NCBI GenBank assembly: GCA_002710685.1 | Contig: PALD01000050.1 | Coordinates: 91,236 to 155,235, forward strand | Origin: Cytophagaceae bacterium | GTDB taxonomy: Bacteria > Bacteroidota > Bacteroidia > Flavobacteriales > Flavobacteriaceae | Length of the DNA: 64,000 nucleotides | Reading direction: 5' to 3' | Shown here: positions 52,877-61,187 of the stretch, in pieces | Layout: each line of letters opens with the position of its first letter | Numbering within the stretch: the first letter of the stretch is position 1 | Translations under genes and position numbers: made by a program | Notes under the pieces: generated by a model | The model's database searches: none | What the model saw: the letters and a program-made list of their open reading frames with translations, nothing else | What the model was told of the DNA's origin: nothing

Positions 52877-55800
52877 TTGTTTGCTCGTTTAAGTTGGTAC
52901 TCTTTTTTCCAGCTATATAATACTGGTACTAAAAAGTAGGATGTAATATCTATAATCATCCCACCGAAAATGGGGATTGCCATAGGTATCATAATATCGC
53001 TTCCTTTTCCCGTAGAAGTAAGTACAGGTAAGAGTGCAAGCACGGTGGTAACAGTAGTCATCAAACACGGACGAATTCGCTTTCCAGCAGCTTCTAATGT
53101 GGCAAGTCGGATTCCTTTTTTATCATTGGGATTCTCTCTGTCAAAAGTTTGTGTGAGGTAGGTAGCCATAACTACACCATCATCTGTTGCGATACCAAAA
53201 AGCGCAATAAAGCCAACCCAGACAGCAACACTTAGATTGATGGTTTTCATATTGAACAAATCCCGCATATTCTCACCAAAAAAGCTGAAATTGAAGAACC
53301 AATCCTGACCGTAAAGCCAAATCATTATAAAGCCACCTGCAAAGGCAACTGCGATTCCTGTAAATACCATCAACGAGGTGGAAACAGAACGGAACTGGAA
53401 ATACAGAATCAAGAAAATAATAAGCAATGCCAAAGGCACAACTACGGAAAGTGTTTTTTCTGCGCGCAGCTGATTTTCATACGTACCCGTAAAACGGTAA
53501 TTAATACCTTGTGGCACAATCAAATCACCATTGTCTATTTTTTGTTGAATGAGCGCTTGGGCATTTTCGACCACATCAACTTCGGCAAAACCATCGAGTT
53601 TATCAAACAGTACATACCCTATCAAGAAGGTGTCCTCACTTTTTATGACCTGTGGACCTTGTTCATAACGTATGTCTACCAATTCGCTCAGTGGAACCGG
53701 ACTTCCTTTCTCAACCGGAACATAAATATCTTTTAAATCTTCTGGGTTTGCACGCAACTCACGCGGATAGCGCACTCTTACTCCATACCGCTCACGACCT
53801 TCTACCGTTTGAGTAAGCGGCATACCGCCCACAGCTACCTGAAGTACTTCCTGAACATCCATTATGGAAATTCCATAGCGTGCCAATTGGTCTCGTTTTA
53901 TATCAATTAGTAAATAGGGCTTGCCCACAATACGGTCTGCAAAGACAGCTTGTTCTTTTACACCTTCAGCTTGTTTTAAAATGTCTTCGAGCTGTAGACC
54001 AAAAGCTTCTATTGTTTTCAAGTCTGGCCCTTTAACTTTTATACCCATAGGCGCACGCATACCTGTTTGAAGCATTACGAGCCTTGTCTCGATAGGTTGT
54101 AGTTTTGGTGCAGAAGTCACCCCTGGAAATTTGGTCACTTTCACAATCTCATTCCAGATATCGTCTGGGCTGTCGATTTCTGGCCGCCAGTTTCGGTAAT
54201 ATTCACCGCTGCCGTCTTCAATTAAATCGTTATGGGTTGCATTTGTTTTTAGTTGCGAGGCCTCATAATTAGCGTCATCATCGATTTCATTATTTGGATT
54301 AATAATGAATTTATCATTTTTCAGAACAAATAAACCATCATCGTTTACGCGGTAGCGTTGTCTCTCGCCATTCTTGTTTCGCATATATTCAGACTTATAC
54401 TGAATCACATTTTCATACATCGAGAGCGGCGCAGGGTCAAGAGCAGATTCTGTTCTACCCGATTTACCTACTACCGTTTCGATTTCAGGAATACTGGCTA
54501 CGGCCATATCAAGCTGCTGTAACACACGCTTGTTTTCTTCAACACCTGCGTGTGGCAAGGATGTTGGCATTAACAGGAATGAGCCTTCGTTGAGCGATGG
54601 CATAAATTCTTTACCCGTGTTGCGCATTATTATGGCCCCTAAAATCAACACTGTGGTCGGAATTATTAAAAACAGTAATCGGTTTTGAAGTGCCCAACGT
54701 AATATAGTGTCGTAATATTTTTGGAAAATTGAAAACGCCCCCAGTAATCCGAAACAGATAATCGCAACAAAAATCAAGTTCATTATAATACCGCGGTCAA
54801 AACCTAGTGGTCGCCAGTATTCGGCTAGAAGGAAAACAATAGCAATACAAGAAATAACGATATGTATTAGATTGGCTCTTTTTGCCGTGATAATATCGCG
54901 TACACTCAAAATTGCAACGATTCCATAGGCAATTAATATAATACCCAACCAATAACCATAGAAGATGGCTGTGATACCAAGGACGATGAGAACAGCATTA
55001 ATAATATATTTAGCGTGCTCCCTAATAGTACTCTTTTTGAAAAGGAATGCGGCAAATGGTGGTATCAAGAAAAGGGCGATAACCAAAGACGCCGTGAGCG
55101 CCATTGTCTTTGTAAATGCGAGTGGACGAAACAACTTTCCTTCAGCACCTATCATAGTGAATACAGGAATAAAACTGATAATGGTTGTTAATACTGCCGT
55201 TAAAATTGCACCAGAAACTTCAGCAGTTGCATTGTAGATGATTTCATTTGTGGTGTACTCGATTCCGCTTTCGCGAAAGCGTAATTTTTCATCTTCCAAA
55301 TGCCGAATCATATTTTCGGCCAGTATAACGCCCACATCCACCATTGTACCTATAGCAATGGCAATCCCTGACAATGCTACAATATTTGCATCTACATCAA
55401 AAAGTTTCATTGCAATGAAAACCATTAATACTGCAACGGGTAACAAACCTGAAATTAAGATGGATGCGCGTAGGTTGAACACCATTACGATAATGACCAG
55501 AATGGTTATTAAGATTTCAAGCGTGAGTGCTTCATTAAGCGTGTGTAGGGTCTCTTGAATAAGCTGGGTACGGTCGTAAAAGGGGACAATGGTCACTTGT
55601 GAGGTGCGGCCATCTGCCAGAACTTTTGTTGGAAGCCCAGATGACAGTTCAGCGATTTGCTCTTTTACATTATTGATAACTTCCATAGGGTTGGCGCCAT
55701 ATCGCGCTACCACAACACCACCAACAACTTCGGCACCTTCTTTATCTAAAATACCACGACGAGTTTGCGGTCCCAAATGAACAGTTGCGATGTCTTTTAT

Positions 55801-56625
55801 TCGGATAGACGTAAAATTCTCTGAAGTGACCACGGCATTTTCAATATCTGCAACGGATTTTACATAGCCCAAACCACGAACCAGATATTCGGCCTGATTG
55901 ATTTCCAATGTTTGTGCACCAATATCTTGGTTGCTCTGCTTAACGGCTTTGACAATGGCACTTAATCCAATATTGTATTGGCGCATTTTCTCCGGGTCCA
56001 CATCTACTTGATATTCCTGAACATAACCGCCGATAGACGCTACTTCGGAAACACCACTTGCCGATGACAATCCGTATTTCACATAATAATCCTGTATACT
56101 ACGCAGTTCCTGTAAATCCCAACCACCGGTTACATTACCATCCTTGTCACGACCTTCTAGGGTGTACCAGAATATTTGTCCTAAACCTGTGGCATCAGGG
56201 CCCAAAGCTGGGTTAACGCCATCTGGCAGCAAGTTGGAAGGAAGCGAATTGAGTTTTTCGAGAATGCGACTACGTGACCAGTAAAACTCCACATCTTCTT
56301 CAAAAATGATATAGATACTGGAAAACCCAAACATAGAGGAACTACGAATAGTTTTCACGCCTGGAATACCTAGAAGCGAAGTTGTAAGTGGATACGTAAT
56401 TTGGTCTTCAATATCCTGTGGCGAGCGCCCTTGCCATTTGGTAAAAACAATTTGTTGGTTTTCACCAATATCGGGAATGGCATCCACAGCTACAGGGTCA
56501 GTAGGCAAAATACCGGTCTCCCAATTAAAAGGTGCGTTTACAACGCCCCAACCGACGAACAAAGCTAATAGTAAAACAGCTACTAATTTATTTTCTATTA
56601 GAAATTTGATGCTTTTATTCAGCAT
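52873..56625 (-). CDS. cusA: CusA/CzcA heavy-metal RND efflux pump with an extra membrane insert
   Basis: 1250 residues from the ATG at 56623-56625 (MLNKSIKFLIENKLVAVLLL), the usual RND start; a longer frame from 56688 adds 21 residues with a non-standard beginning. RND hallmarks: DAIPDIGENQQIVFTKWQGRSPQDIEDQITYPLTTSLLGIPGVKTIRSSS and the proton-relay Asp in GTMVDVGVILAENMIRHLE. About residues 530-640 contain four extra hydrophobic stretches (for example AVLIVLGITAIFYGYWLG) between the two RND halves, absent from E. coli CusA. It expels Cu(I)/Ag(I) from periplasm to outside. cusB is not adjacent but lies at 31570. Confidence 0.94.
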   Translation of the reverse strand: MLNKSIKFLIENKLVAVLLLALFVGWGVVNAPFNWETGILPTDPVAVDAIPDIGENQQIVFTKWQGRSPQDIEDQITYPLTTSLLGIPGVKTIRSSSMFGFSSIYIIFEEDVEFYWSRSRILEKLNSLPSNLLPDGVNPALGPDATGLGQIFWYTLEGRDKDGNVTGGWDLQELRSIQDYYVKYGLSSASGVSEVASIGGYVQEYQVDVDPEKMRQYNIGLSAIVKAVKQSNQDIGAQTLEINQAEYLVRGLGYVKSVADIENAVVTSENFTSIRIKDIATVHLGPQTRRGILDKEGAEVVGGVVVARYGANPMEVINNVKEQIAELSSGLPTKVLADGRTSQVTIVPFYDRTQLIQETLHTLNEALTLEILITILVIIVMVFNLRASILISGLLPVAVLMVFIAMKLFDVDANIVALSGIAIAIGTMVDVGVILAENMIRHLEDEKLRFRESGIEYTTNEIIYNATAEVSGAILTAVLTTIISFIPVFTMIGAEGKLFRPLAFTKTMALTASLVIALFLIPPFAAFLFKKSTIREHAKYIINAVLIVLGITAIFYGYWLGIILIAYGIVAILSVRDIITAKRANLIHIVISCIAIVFLLAEYWRPLGFDRGIIMNLIFVAIICFGLLGAFSIFQKYYDTILRWALQNRLLFLIIPTTVLILGAIIMRNTGKEFMPSLNEGSFLLMPTSLPHAGVEENKRVLQQLDMAVASIPEIETVVGKSGRTESALDPAPLSMYENVIQYKSEYMRNKNGERQRYRVNDDGLFVLKNDKFIINPNNEIDDDANYEASQLKTNATHNDLIEDGSGEYYRNWRPEIDSPDDIWNEIVKVTKFPGVTSAPKLQPIETRLVMLQTGMRAPMGIKVKGPDLKTIEAFGLQLEDILKQAEGVKEQAVFADRIVGKPYLLIDIKRDQLARYGISIMDVQEVLQVAVGGMPLTQTVEGRERYGVRVRYPRELRANPEDLKDIYVPVEKGSPVPLSELVDIRYEQGPQVIKSEDTFLIGYVLFDKLDGFAEVDVVENAQALIQQKIDNGDLIVPQGINYRFTGTYENQLRAEKTLSVVVPLALLIIFLILYFQFRSVSTSLMVFTGIAVAFAGGFIMIWLYGQDWFFNFSFFGENMRDLFNMKTINLSVAVWVGFIALFGIATDDGVVMATYLTQTFDRENPNDKKGIRLATLEAAGKRIRPCLMTTVTTVLALLPVLTSTGKGSDIMIPMAIPIFGGMIIDITSYFLVPVLYSWKKEYQLKRANK

Positions 56626-56728
56626 AGAAATGATTATTAAGTAATTATAAATCTTGTTTAAAAGTGACAAACAAGCAGAAATGTCCAAAACAAATTAATG
56701 CAGGACTACAGTTCTAATTACTTAAAAA

Positions 56729-57145
56729 TCAAATAAGGAAAGTCTGGTCTAAAACTTGAATATCCCTGACCAAGGGAGGAGGCGTATAATCTCTGTATGA
56801 ATTTAAATCTTCTTGAGATTCGAAAAATAAGTGTATATAGGTATGGATAAAAGCAGCAACAAATAGTTGTTGGTCTTTATCTAATTTGTCGAACGATGTT
56901 TTTAAAGTATCTTGCCCTTCAACAATCACTTGTTCATCACTACAGCAATCTTTTTTAGAAATATCACACTCTGATGACTGCGATTGCTGTTGAACATCCA
57001 TACCGCAAGTTTGAGCGTGACCAAATAATGAAGAGTCCACAAAAATATCTCCACAATAATGACTATCTACCGTAAATGATACGGTTGACAACAACACTAA
57101 CAGTGCCATAGAGAATGTTGATATTTTAAAAAAGATTTTCTTCAT
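56729..57145 (-). CDS. HYC/CC/PP-motif small exported protein
   Basis: 138 residues from the ATG at 57143-57145; an upstream ATG at 57172 adds nine. The signal peptide ends TVSFTVD, directly followed by the conserved S-H-Y-C. A Cys-rich region follows (CGMD, ECDISKKDCC) and near the end a T-P-P-P motif. This layout fits the Bacteroidota family called HYC_CC_PP, found next to metal efflux and TonB genes. The Cys and His residues suggest periplasmic metal binding. It is probably the first gene of the cus operon, 103 bp before cusA. A homologue begins at 63801. Confidence 0.8.
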   Translation of the reverse strand: MKKIFFKISTFSMALLVLLSTVSFTVDSHYCGDIFVDSSLFGHAQTCGMDVQQQSQSSECDISKKDCCSDEQVIVEGQDTLKTSFDKLDKDQQLFVAAFIHTYIHLFFESQEDLNSYRDYTPPPLVRDIQVLDQTFLI

Positions 57146-57262
57146 TAATTTTACAAAAATACAAAATTTCAAGTAAATTTTCTTTATTTAACAAATAATT
57201 TTGATTTCATATGCAACATATTCTCCTAAATCTATATGAAAGATTATCTAATTTCTAGAAAA

Positions 57263-57271
57263 ATGCCGAAT
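57263..57271 (-). promoter_or_regulatory. Possible short copy of the copper motif upstream of the cus operon
   Basis: ATGCCGAAT here equals the core of the motif at 30705-30737, followed by a diverged AT-rich part ending ATTAA, and it lies about 120 bp upstream of the HYC gene start. Nine identical bases is weak evidence alone. Confidence 0.3.
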
Positions 57272-57315
57272 ACAAACCTGTTTTAAATTTATTATTAAGA
57301 ATTGTTCTAAATAAG

Positions 57316-57346
57316 TTTGTTTTTTTAAATTTCATTTCTATTTTTG
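57316..57346 (+). promoter_or_regulatory. Bacteroidota-type promoter for the DUF4856-imelysin operon
   Basis: TTTG at 57316-57319, a 19-bp spacer and TATTTTTG at 57339-57346 match the Bacteroidota consensus TTTG-N19-TAnnTTTG exactly. Transcription would start near 57353, leaving a leader of about 38 nt before the ATG at 57391. The rest of the 218-bp divergent gap holds the cus operon promoter, which I could not place. Confidence 0.8.
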
Positions 57347-57390
57347 TCGCTGAAATAATCACTTACTTATATTAAGTCTAAATAAATTTA

Positions 57391-58614
57391 ATGATGAAAA
57401 AAATGTTTTTTACCGCAATTATAGGAAGCCTTATTTTTGCTTCGTGTTCTTCTGATGATGAGCCGATTACTGAAACCTCAAACATTGAGGTGCCTTCAAA
57501 CTACACCTTCGAAAGAGATGGACAATCCACAGTGGATTTTAGTGGCCAGACCACCCGAATTTTAATGGCTGAAGAAATCCTTAATTCCTTTACAGATTTC
57601 GAAAACACGACTGTGATATCCTTGCAGGCAATGTATGCACATCAGGAAGGGGACCTAGATTTTTCAGACGCTGCCTTAAATGCGTCAGATAAAAACGTAC
57701 GCAGTAAAACGGCTGCGTCCCAAGATTATTTTAGCGCAAACACCACAGAAGCGGCAGCTATAAGAAACCTATTCGATAGCTATATTTCCGGTCAGGTCAA
57801 TGAGGTATTCCCTAACAAGGATGTCCTAGCAGTCGCTGGCAGTGCCGGTCAACTTGCCGATGGGACAAAAACCCGGTATGTTAACGCTAAAGGACTTGTG
57901 TACAACCAAATGTTTGCAAAAAGCCTTATTGGGGCGCTGATGGCAGATCAGATGCTTAACAACTATCTCAGCATAGCTGTTCTTGATGCTGATAATAAAG
58001 TTGCGGACAACGACAATGGGATTACAGAGGATGGAGAGACCTTTACCACGATGGAACATAATTGGGACGAGGCCTATGGATACCTCTACGGAACATCCGT
58101 TGATGCAGCCAACCCGAATGTAACCATTGGGGGCGATGATAGTTTTTTGAATGATTATTTGGGCACAGTAAACGCAGACCCGGATTTTTCTACCATTGCT
58201 GCCGATATTTTTGATGCATTCAAATTGGGTCGTGCCGCGATAGTGGCAAAAGATTATACAGTACGGGATACCCAGGCTGCCATTATACGTCAAAAAATAT
58301 CCGAGGTAATTGCCATACGTGCGGTATACTATTTACAACAAGGAAAAAATTTGCTTGCAAACGGTGATTTTGGCGCCGCATTCCAAAACCTTTCTGAGGG
58401 TTATGGGTTTGTTTTTAGCTTGCGTTTTACTAGAAACCAGAGTACAGATACTTCCTTCTTTAGCACAAGCGAAGTTGATGGTTTTACATCTGCTCTCTTG
58501 GCGGATGGACTCAATGGTTTTTGGGACCTTGAACCTTCAACACTGGACAGTATTACTGAAGCTATTGCCGCTAAATTTGACTTCACGGTCGAGCAAGCTG
58601 CCAGCGCAAATTAA
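57391..58614 (+). CDS. DUF4856 lipoprotein
   Basis: 407 residues with lipobox IFASC (Cys19). It has the DUF4856 plan: YTFERDGQSTVDFSGQTTRI, MEEI-type helix AEEILNSF, GLVYNQMFAKSLIGALMADQMLNNYLS, MEHNWDEAYGYLYG and a late GEGYGFV-like SEGYGFVFSLRF. In Bacteroidota such proteins are encoded with imelysins and TonB receptors and are presumed to bind iron or another metal at the cell surface; the function is unproven. First gene of the operon, right after the consensus promoter. Confidence 0.88.
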   Translation: MMKKMFFTAIIGSLIFASCSSDDEPITETSNIEVPSNYTFERDGQSTVDFSGQTTRILMAEEILNSFTDFENTTVISLQAMYAHQEGDLDFSDAALNASDKNVRSKTAASQDYFSANTTEAAAIRNLFDSYISGQVNEVFPNKDVLAVAGSAGQLADGTKTRYVNAKGLVYNQMFAKSLIGALMADQMLNNYLSIAVLDADNKVADNDNGITEDGETFTTMEHNWDEAYGYLYGTSVDAANPNVTIGGDDSFLNDYLGTVNADPDFSTIAADIFDAFKLGRAAIVAKDYTVRDTQAAIIRQKISEVIAIRAVYYLQQGKNLLANGDFGAAFQNLSEGYGFVFSLRFTRNQSTDTSFFSTSEVDGFTSALLADGLNGFWDLEPSTLDSITEAIAAKFDFTVEQAASAN

Positions 58615-58634
58615 ATAAAAATTGAATTAGCCAC

Positions 58635-58671
58635 ATCAACCGATTTACCGCCGATGGAAAAATCGGTTGAT
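58635..58671 (+). promoter_or_regulatory. Intercistronic 12-bp hairpin
   Basis: ATCAACCGATTT (58635-58646) and its exact complement (58660-58671) enclose a 13-nt loop between the DUF4856 stop and the imelysin ATG. It is followed by A-rich, not T-rich, sequence, so it is more likely an mRNA stability or processing element than a terminator. Confidence 0.6.
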
Positions 58672-58686
58672 TTAAAAAAAATAGTT

Positions 58687-59811
58687 ATGAAACACTGGAA
58701 ACTTTGGAGTTTTATTAGTATCGGACTGCTGATTGTAGCGTGTTCAAAAGATAATGGGAACGAAAACTTGCCACCGGCTAACAATAATTTTGATCGTGGC
58801 GCAATGCTTTTAAATTGGGCAGATAATATCATTGTCCCTGCATATACTTCTTTTAAAACAGAGGCCGAAAACCTGAACAATGCCGCAACGGTCTATTCAA
58901 ATGAGCCTACAGAGGCAAGCCTACAGAGTTTGCGCGCCTCGTGGACAGCGGCCTACATTTCCTTTCAAAAGGTCTCTATGTTCGAAATAGGCAAGGCCGA
59001 AGAGTTACGGTACAGAAACCGACTGAATATTTATCCATCAAACACCCAAAAAATTGAAGATTTTGTAGCCACCGGTTCTTACGATCTGGCCTTGCCATCT
59101 ACAATGGATGTACAGGGTTTCCCTGCTATAGATTATCTGATCAACGGTCTTGGAGCAACAGATACCGAAATTGTAAGTTTCTATACTACCAACGGCAATG
59201 CCCTGGGATATAAAAATTATCTCGGCACCCTTACGGAAACTATCCTGCAATTGACCACAACAGTACTCGATGATTGGAATGCCAACTTTAGGGATGTTTT
59301 TGTTGCAAATACTAGTTCTTCGGCTACTGGATCTGTTGACAAACTAACGAACGACTATATATTCTATTTTGAAAAATCGTTGCGGGCGGGTAAAGTAGGG
59401 ATACCCGCAGGTGTTTTCTCCCAACAACCATTACCCGAAAATGTAGAGGCGCGCTATAAAAAAGATTTTTCCAAACAATTGATGCTAACAGCAGTTAAGG
59501 CAAGCCAGGATTTTTTCAACGGAAAATACTTTAACAACAATACTACCGGGGAAAGCTTCAAGACCTATCTTGATTTTTTGAACAGTATTAAAAATGGGGA
59601 GGATCTAGGTGGCCTTATCAATGCGCAGTTCAATGCTGCAGAAACCCAGGCAAATGAACTGAACAATAATTTTGCTCTACAGATTGAAACTGACAATACC
59701 AAAATGCTAAGTACTTATGATGAGCTACAACGCAACGTTATCCTCTTAAAAGTGGATATGTTGCAGGCACTGAGCATAAATGTGGATTATGTAGATGCCG
59801 ATGGCGATTAG
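58687..59811 (+). CDS. Imelysin-family lipoprotein
   Basis: 374 residues from the ATG at 58687, which gives a clean lipoprotein signal (MKHWKLWSFISIGLLIVAC); an earlier in-frame ATG at 58654 lies inside a hairpin. It has two helical repeats with the imelysin blocks LQSLRASWTAAYISFQKVSMFEIGKAEELRYRNRLN and GFPAIDYLINGLG, the latter at the place of the GxHxxE motif but without its His and Glu. Imelysins bind iron or heme in the outer envelope. The missing ligand residues imply an altered metal site. It lies between the DUF4856 and HTTM genes. Confidence 0.9.
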   Translation: MKHWKLWSFISIGLLIVACSKDNGNENLPPANNNFDRGAMLLNWADNIIVPAYTSFKTEAENLNNAATVYSNEPTEASLQSLRASWTAAYISFQKVSMFEIGKAEELRYRNRLNIYPSNTQKIEDFVATGSYDLALPSTMDVQGFPAIDYLINGLGATDTEIVSFYTTNGNALGYKNYLGTLTETILQLTTTVLDDWNANFRDVFVANTSSSATGSVDKLTNDYIFYFEKSLRAGKVGIPAGVFSQQPLPENVEARYKKDFSKQLMLTAVKASQDFFNGKYFNNNTTGESFKTYLDFLNSIKNGEDLGGLINAQFNAAETQANELNNNFALQIETDNTKMLSTYDELQRNVILLKVDMLQALSINVDYVDADGD

Positions 59812-59814
59812 TCA

Positions 59815-61179
59815 ATGGCCTCACGTTTAAATGCATACCGAAATATAACTACAGAGGCTGCCCCGTTGGCGGTCTTTCGTATTTTTTTTGGACTGATGAT
59901 GTTTTTTGGCATCGTCCGTTTTTGGAGCTATGGCTGGATCGATAAACTTTATATTCAACCCAAATTCTTTTTTTCATATTATGGGTTTGAATGGGTACGG
60001 CCTTTGGGTGTTTACACCTATTTATTGTTCTTTATCTGCGGTATCTCCGCAATCTGCATTGCGTTGGGGTATCGATACAGAATGGCGATCATCCTTTTCT
60101 TTTTAAGCTTTACCTACATCGAGTTGATGGATAAGACGACCTATCTTAACCATTACTATTTTATTAGTTGTCTTAGTTTTTTAATGATCTTCCTTCCCGC
60201 AAATGCCTATTATTCAATGGATGCACAAAGGAATAAGGATAAGGCCTATAAACAGATTCCCAAATGGACCGTTGATGCCATAAAATTATTGATTGCACTA
60301 GTCTATTTCTACGCCGGTCTGGCAAAACTGAACAGCGACTGGCTCGTTGGGGCAATGCCGCTTAAGATATGGTTGCCGGCCCAATATGACCTGCCATTGT
60401 TGGGAAATTTAATGCAGCAACAATGGCTTCACTATGCCTTTAGCTGGGGCGGTGCCGCCTATGATCTGGCGATACCGTTTTTGTTGTTTTATAGACCCAC
60501 CCGTTGGGCAGCTTTCGGTCTGGTGGTAATTTTTCATTTGATGACCCGCATCCTCTTTCCCATAGGTATGTTCCCTTATGTGATGATAGTGAGCGCACTC
60601 GTTTTTTTCGATGCGGGAGTCCACCATAAAATATTGAAAACGCTTTCGACTATTTTTAGGATTAAAAAGGAAAAGGCAGATGCAGGGATACGCAATAAAA
60701 CCTATCGCAATAAAACCATGGCCCCAATGCTTATCGTGGGTTTGTTTATTGCCTTTCAGTTACTTTTTCCTTGGCGTTATCTGCTCTACAAAAACGAGCT
60801 TTTTTGGACCGAGGAGGGATACCGTTTTTCTTGGCGGGTAATGCTAATGGAAAAAGCTGGATATGCACAATTTAAGATTGTGGATAAAAAAAAGGGAACA
60901 GCTTTCCTTGTTGACAATACCGATTTTCTGTCAACATTTCAGGAAAAACAGATGAGCACCCAACCCGACTTTATCCTTCAGTACGCCCAGTTCCTCGGAA
61001 AACATTTTACAGCACAAGGCCATAAAAATGTAGCGGTCTATGTAGAGAGCTATGTAGCACTGAATGGCAGGCTTAGCCAACCTTATATTGACCCAAAAGT
61101 AAATTTACTGGAGCAAGAAGAGTCGTTTGGGCCTAAGGACTGGATATTGGAATTTAAGGATGAAATCAAAGGTTTTTAA
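59815..61179 (+). CDS. HTTM-domain (vitamin-K gamma-carboxylase-like) membrane protein
   Basis: 454 residues. Several membrane helices in the first about 300 residues carry HTTM features: PLAVFRIFFGLMMFFGIVRFW, YIELMDKTTYLNHYYFISCLSFLMIFLP, KLLIALVYFYAGLAKLNSDWL and FHLMTRILFPIGMFPYVM. A soluble C-terminal part follows (about 320-454, FWTEEGYRFSWRVMLMEKAGYAQFKI). It is related to vitamin-K-dependent gamma-carboxylase, though bacterial members act on unknown substrates. It starts 3 nt after the imelysin stop, so the two are coupled. Confidence 0.9.
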   Translation: MASRLNAYRNITTEAAPLAVFRIFFGLMMFFGIVRFWSYGWIDKLYIQPKFFFSYYGFEWVRPLGVYTYLLFFICGISAICIALGYRYRMAIILFFLSFTYIELMDKTTYLNHYYFISCLSFLMIFLPANAYYSMDAQRNKDKAYKQIPKWTVDAIKLLIALVYFYAGLAKLNSDWLVGAMPLKIWLPAQYDLPLLGNLMQQQWLHYAFSWGGAAYDLAIPFLLFYRPTRWAAFGLVVIFHLMTRILFPIGMFPYVMIVSALVFFDAGVHHKILKTLSTIFRIKKEKADAGIRNKTYRNKTMAPMLIVGLFIAFQLLFPWRYLLYKNELFWTEEGYRFSWRVMLMEKAGYAQFKIVDKKKGTAFLVDNTDFLSTFQEKQMSTQPDFILQYAQFLGKHFTAQGHKNVAVYVESYVALNGRLSQPYIDPKVNLLEQEESFGPKDWILEFKDEIKGF

Positions 61180-61187
61180 ACAAAAAA

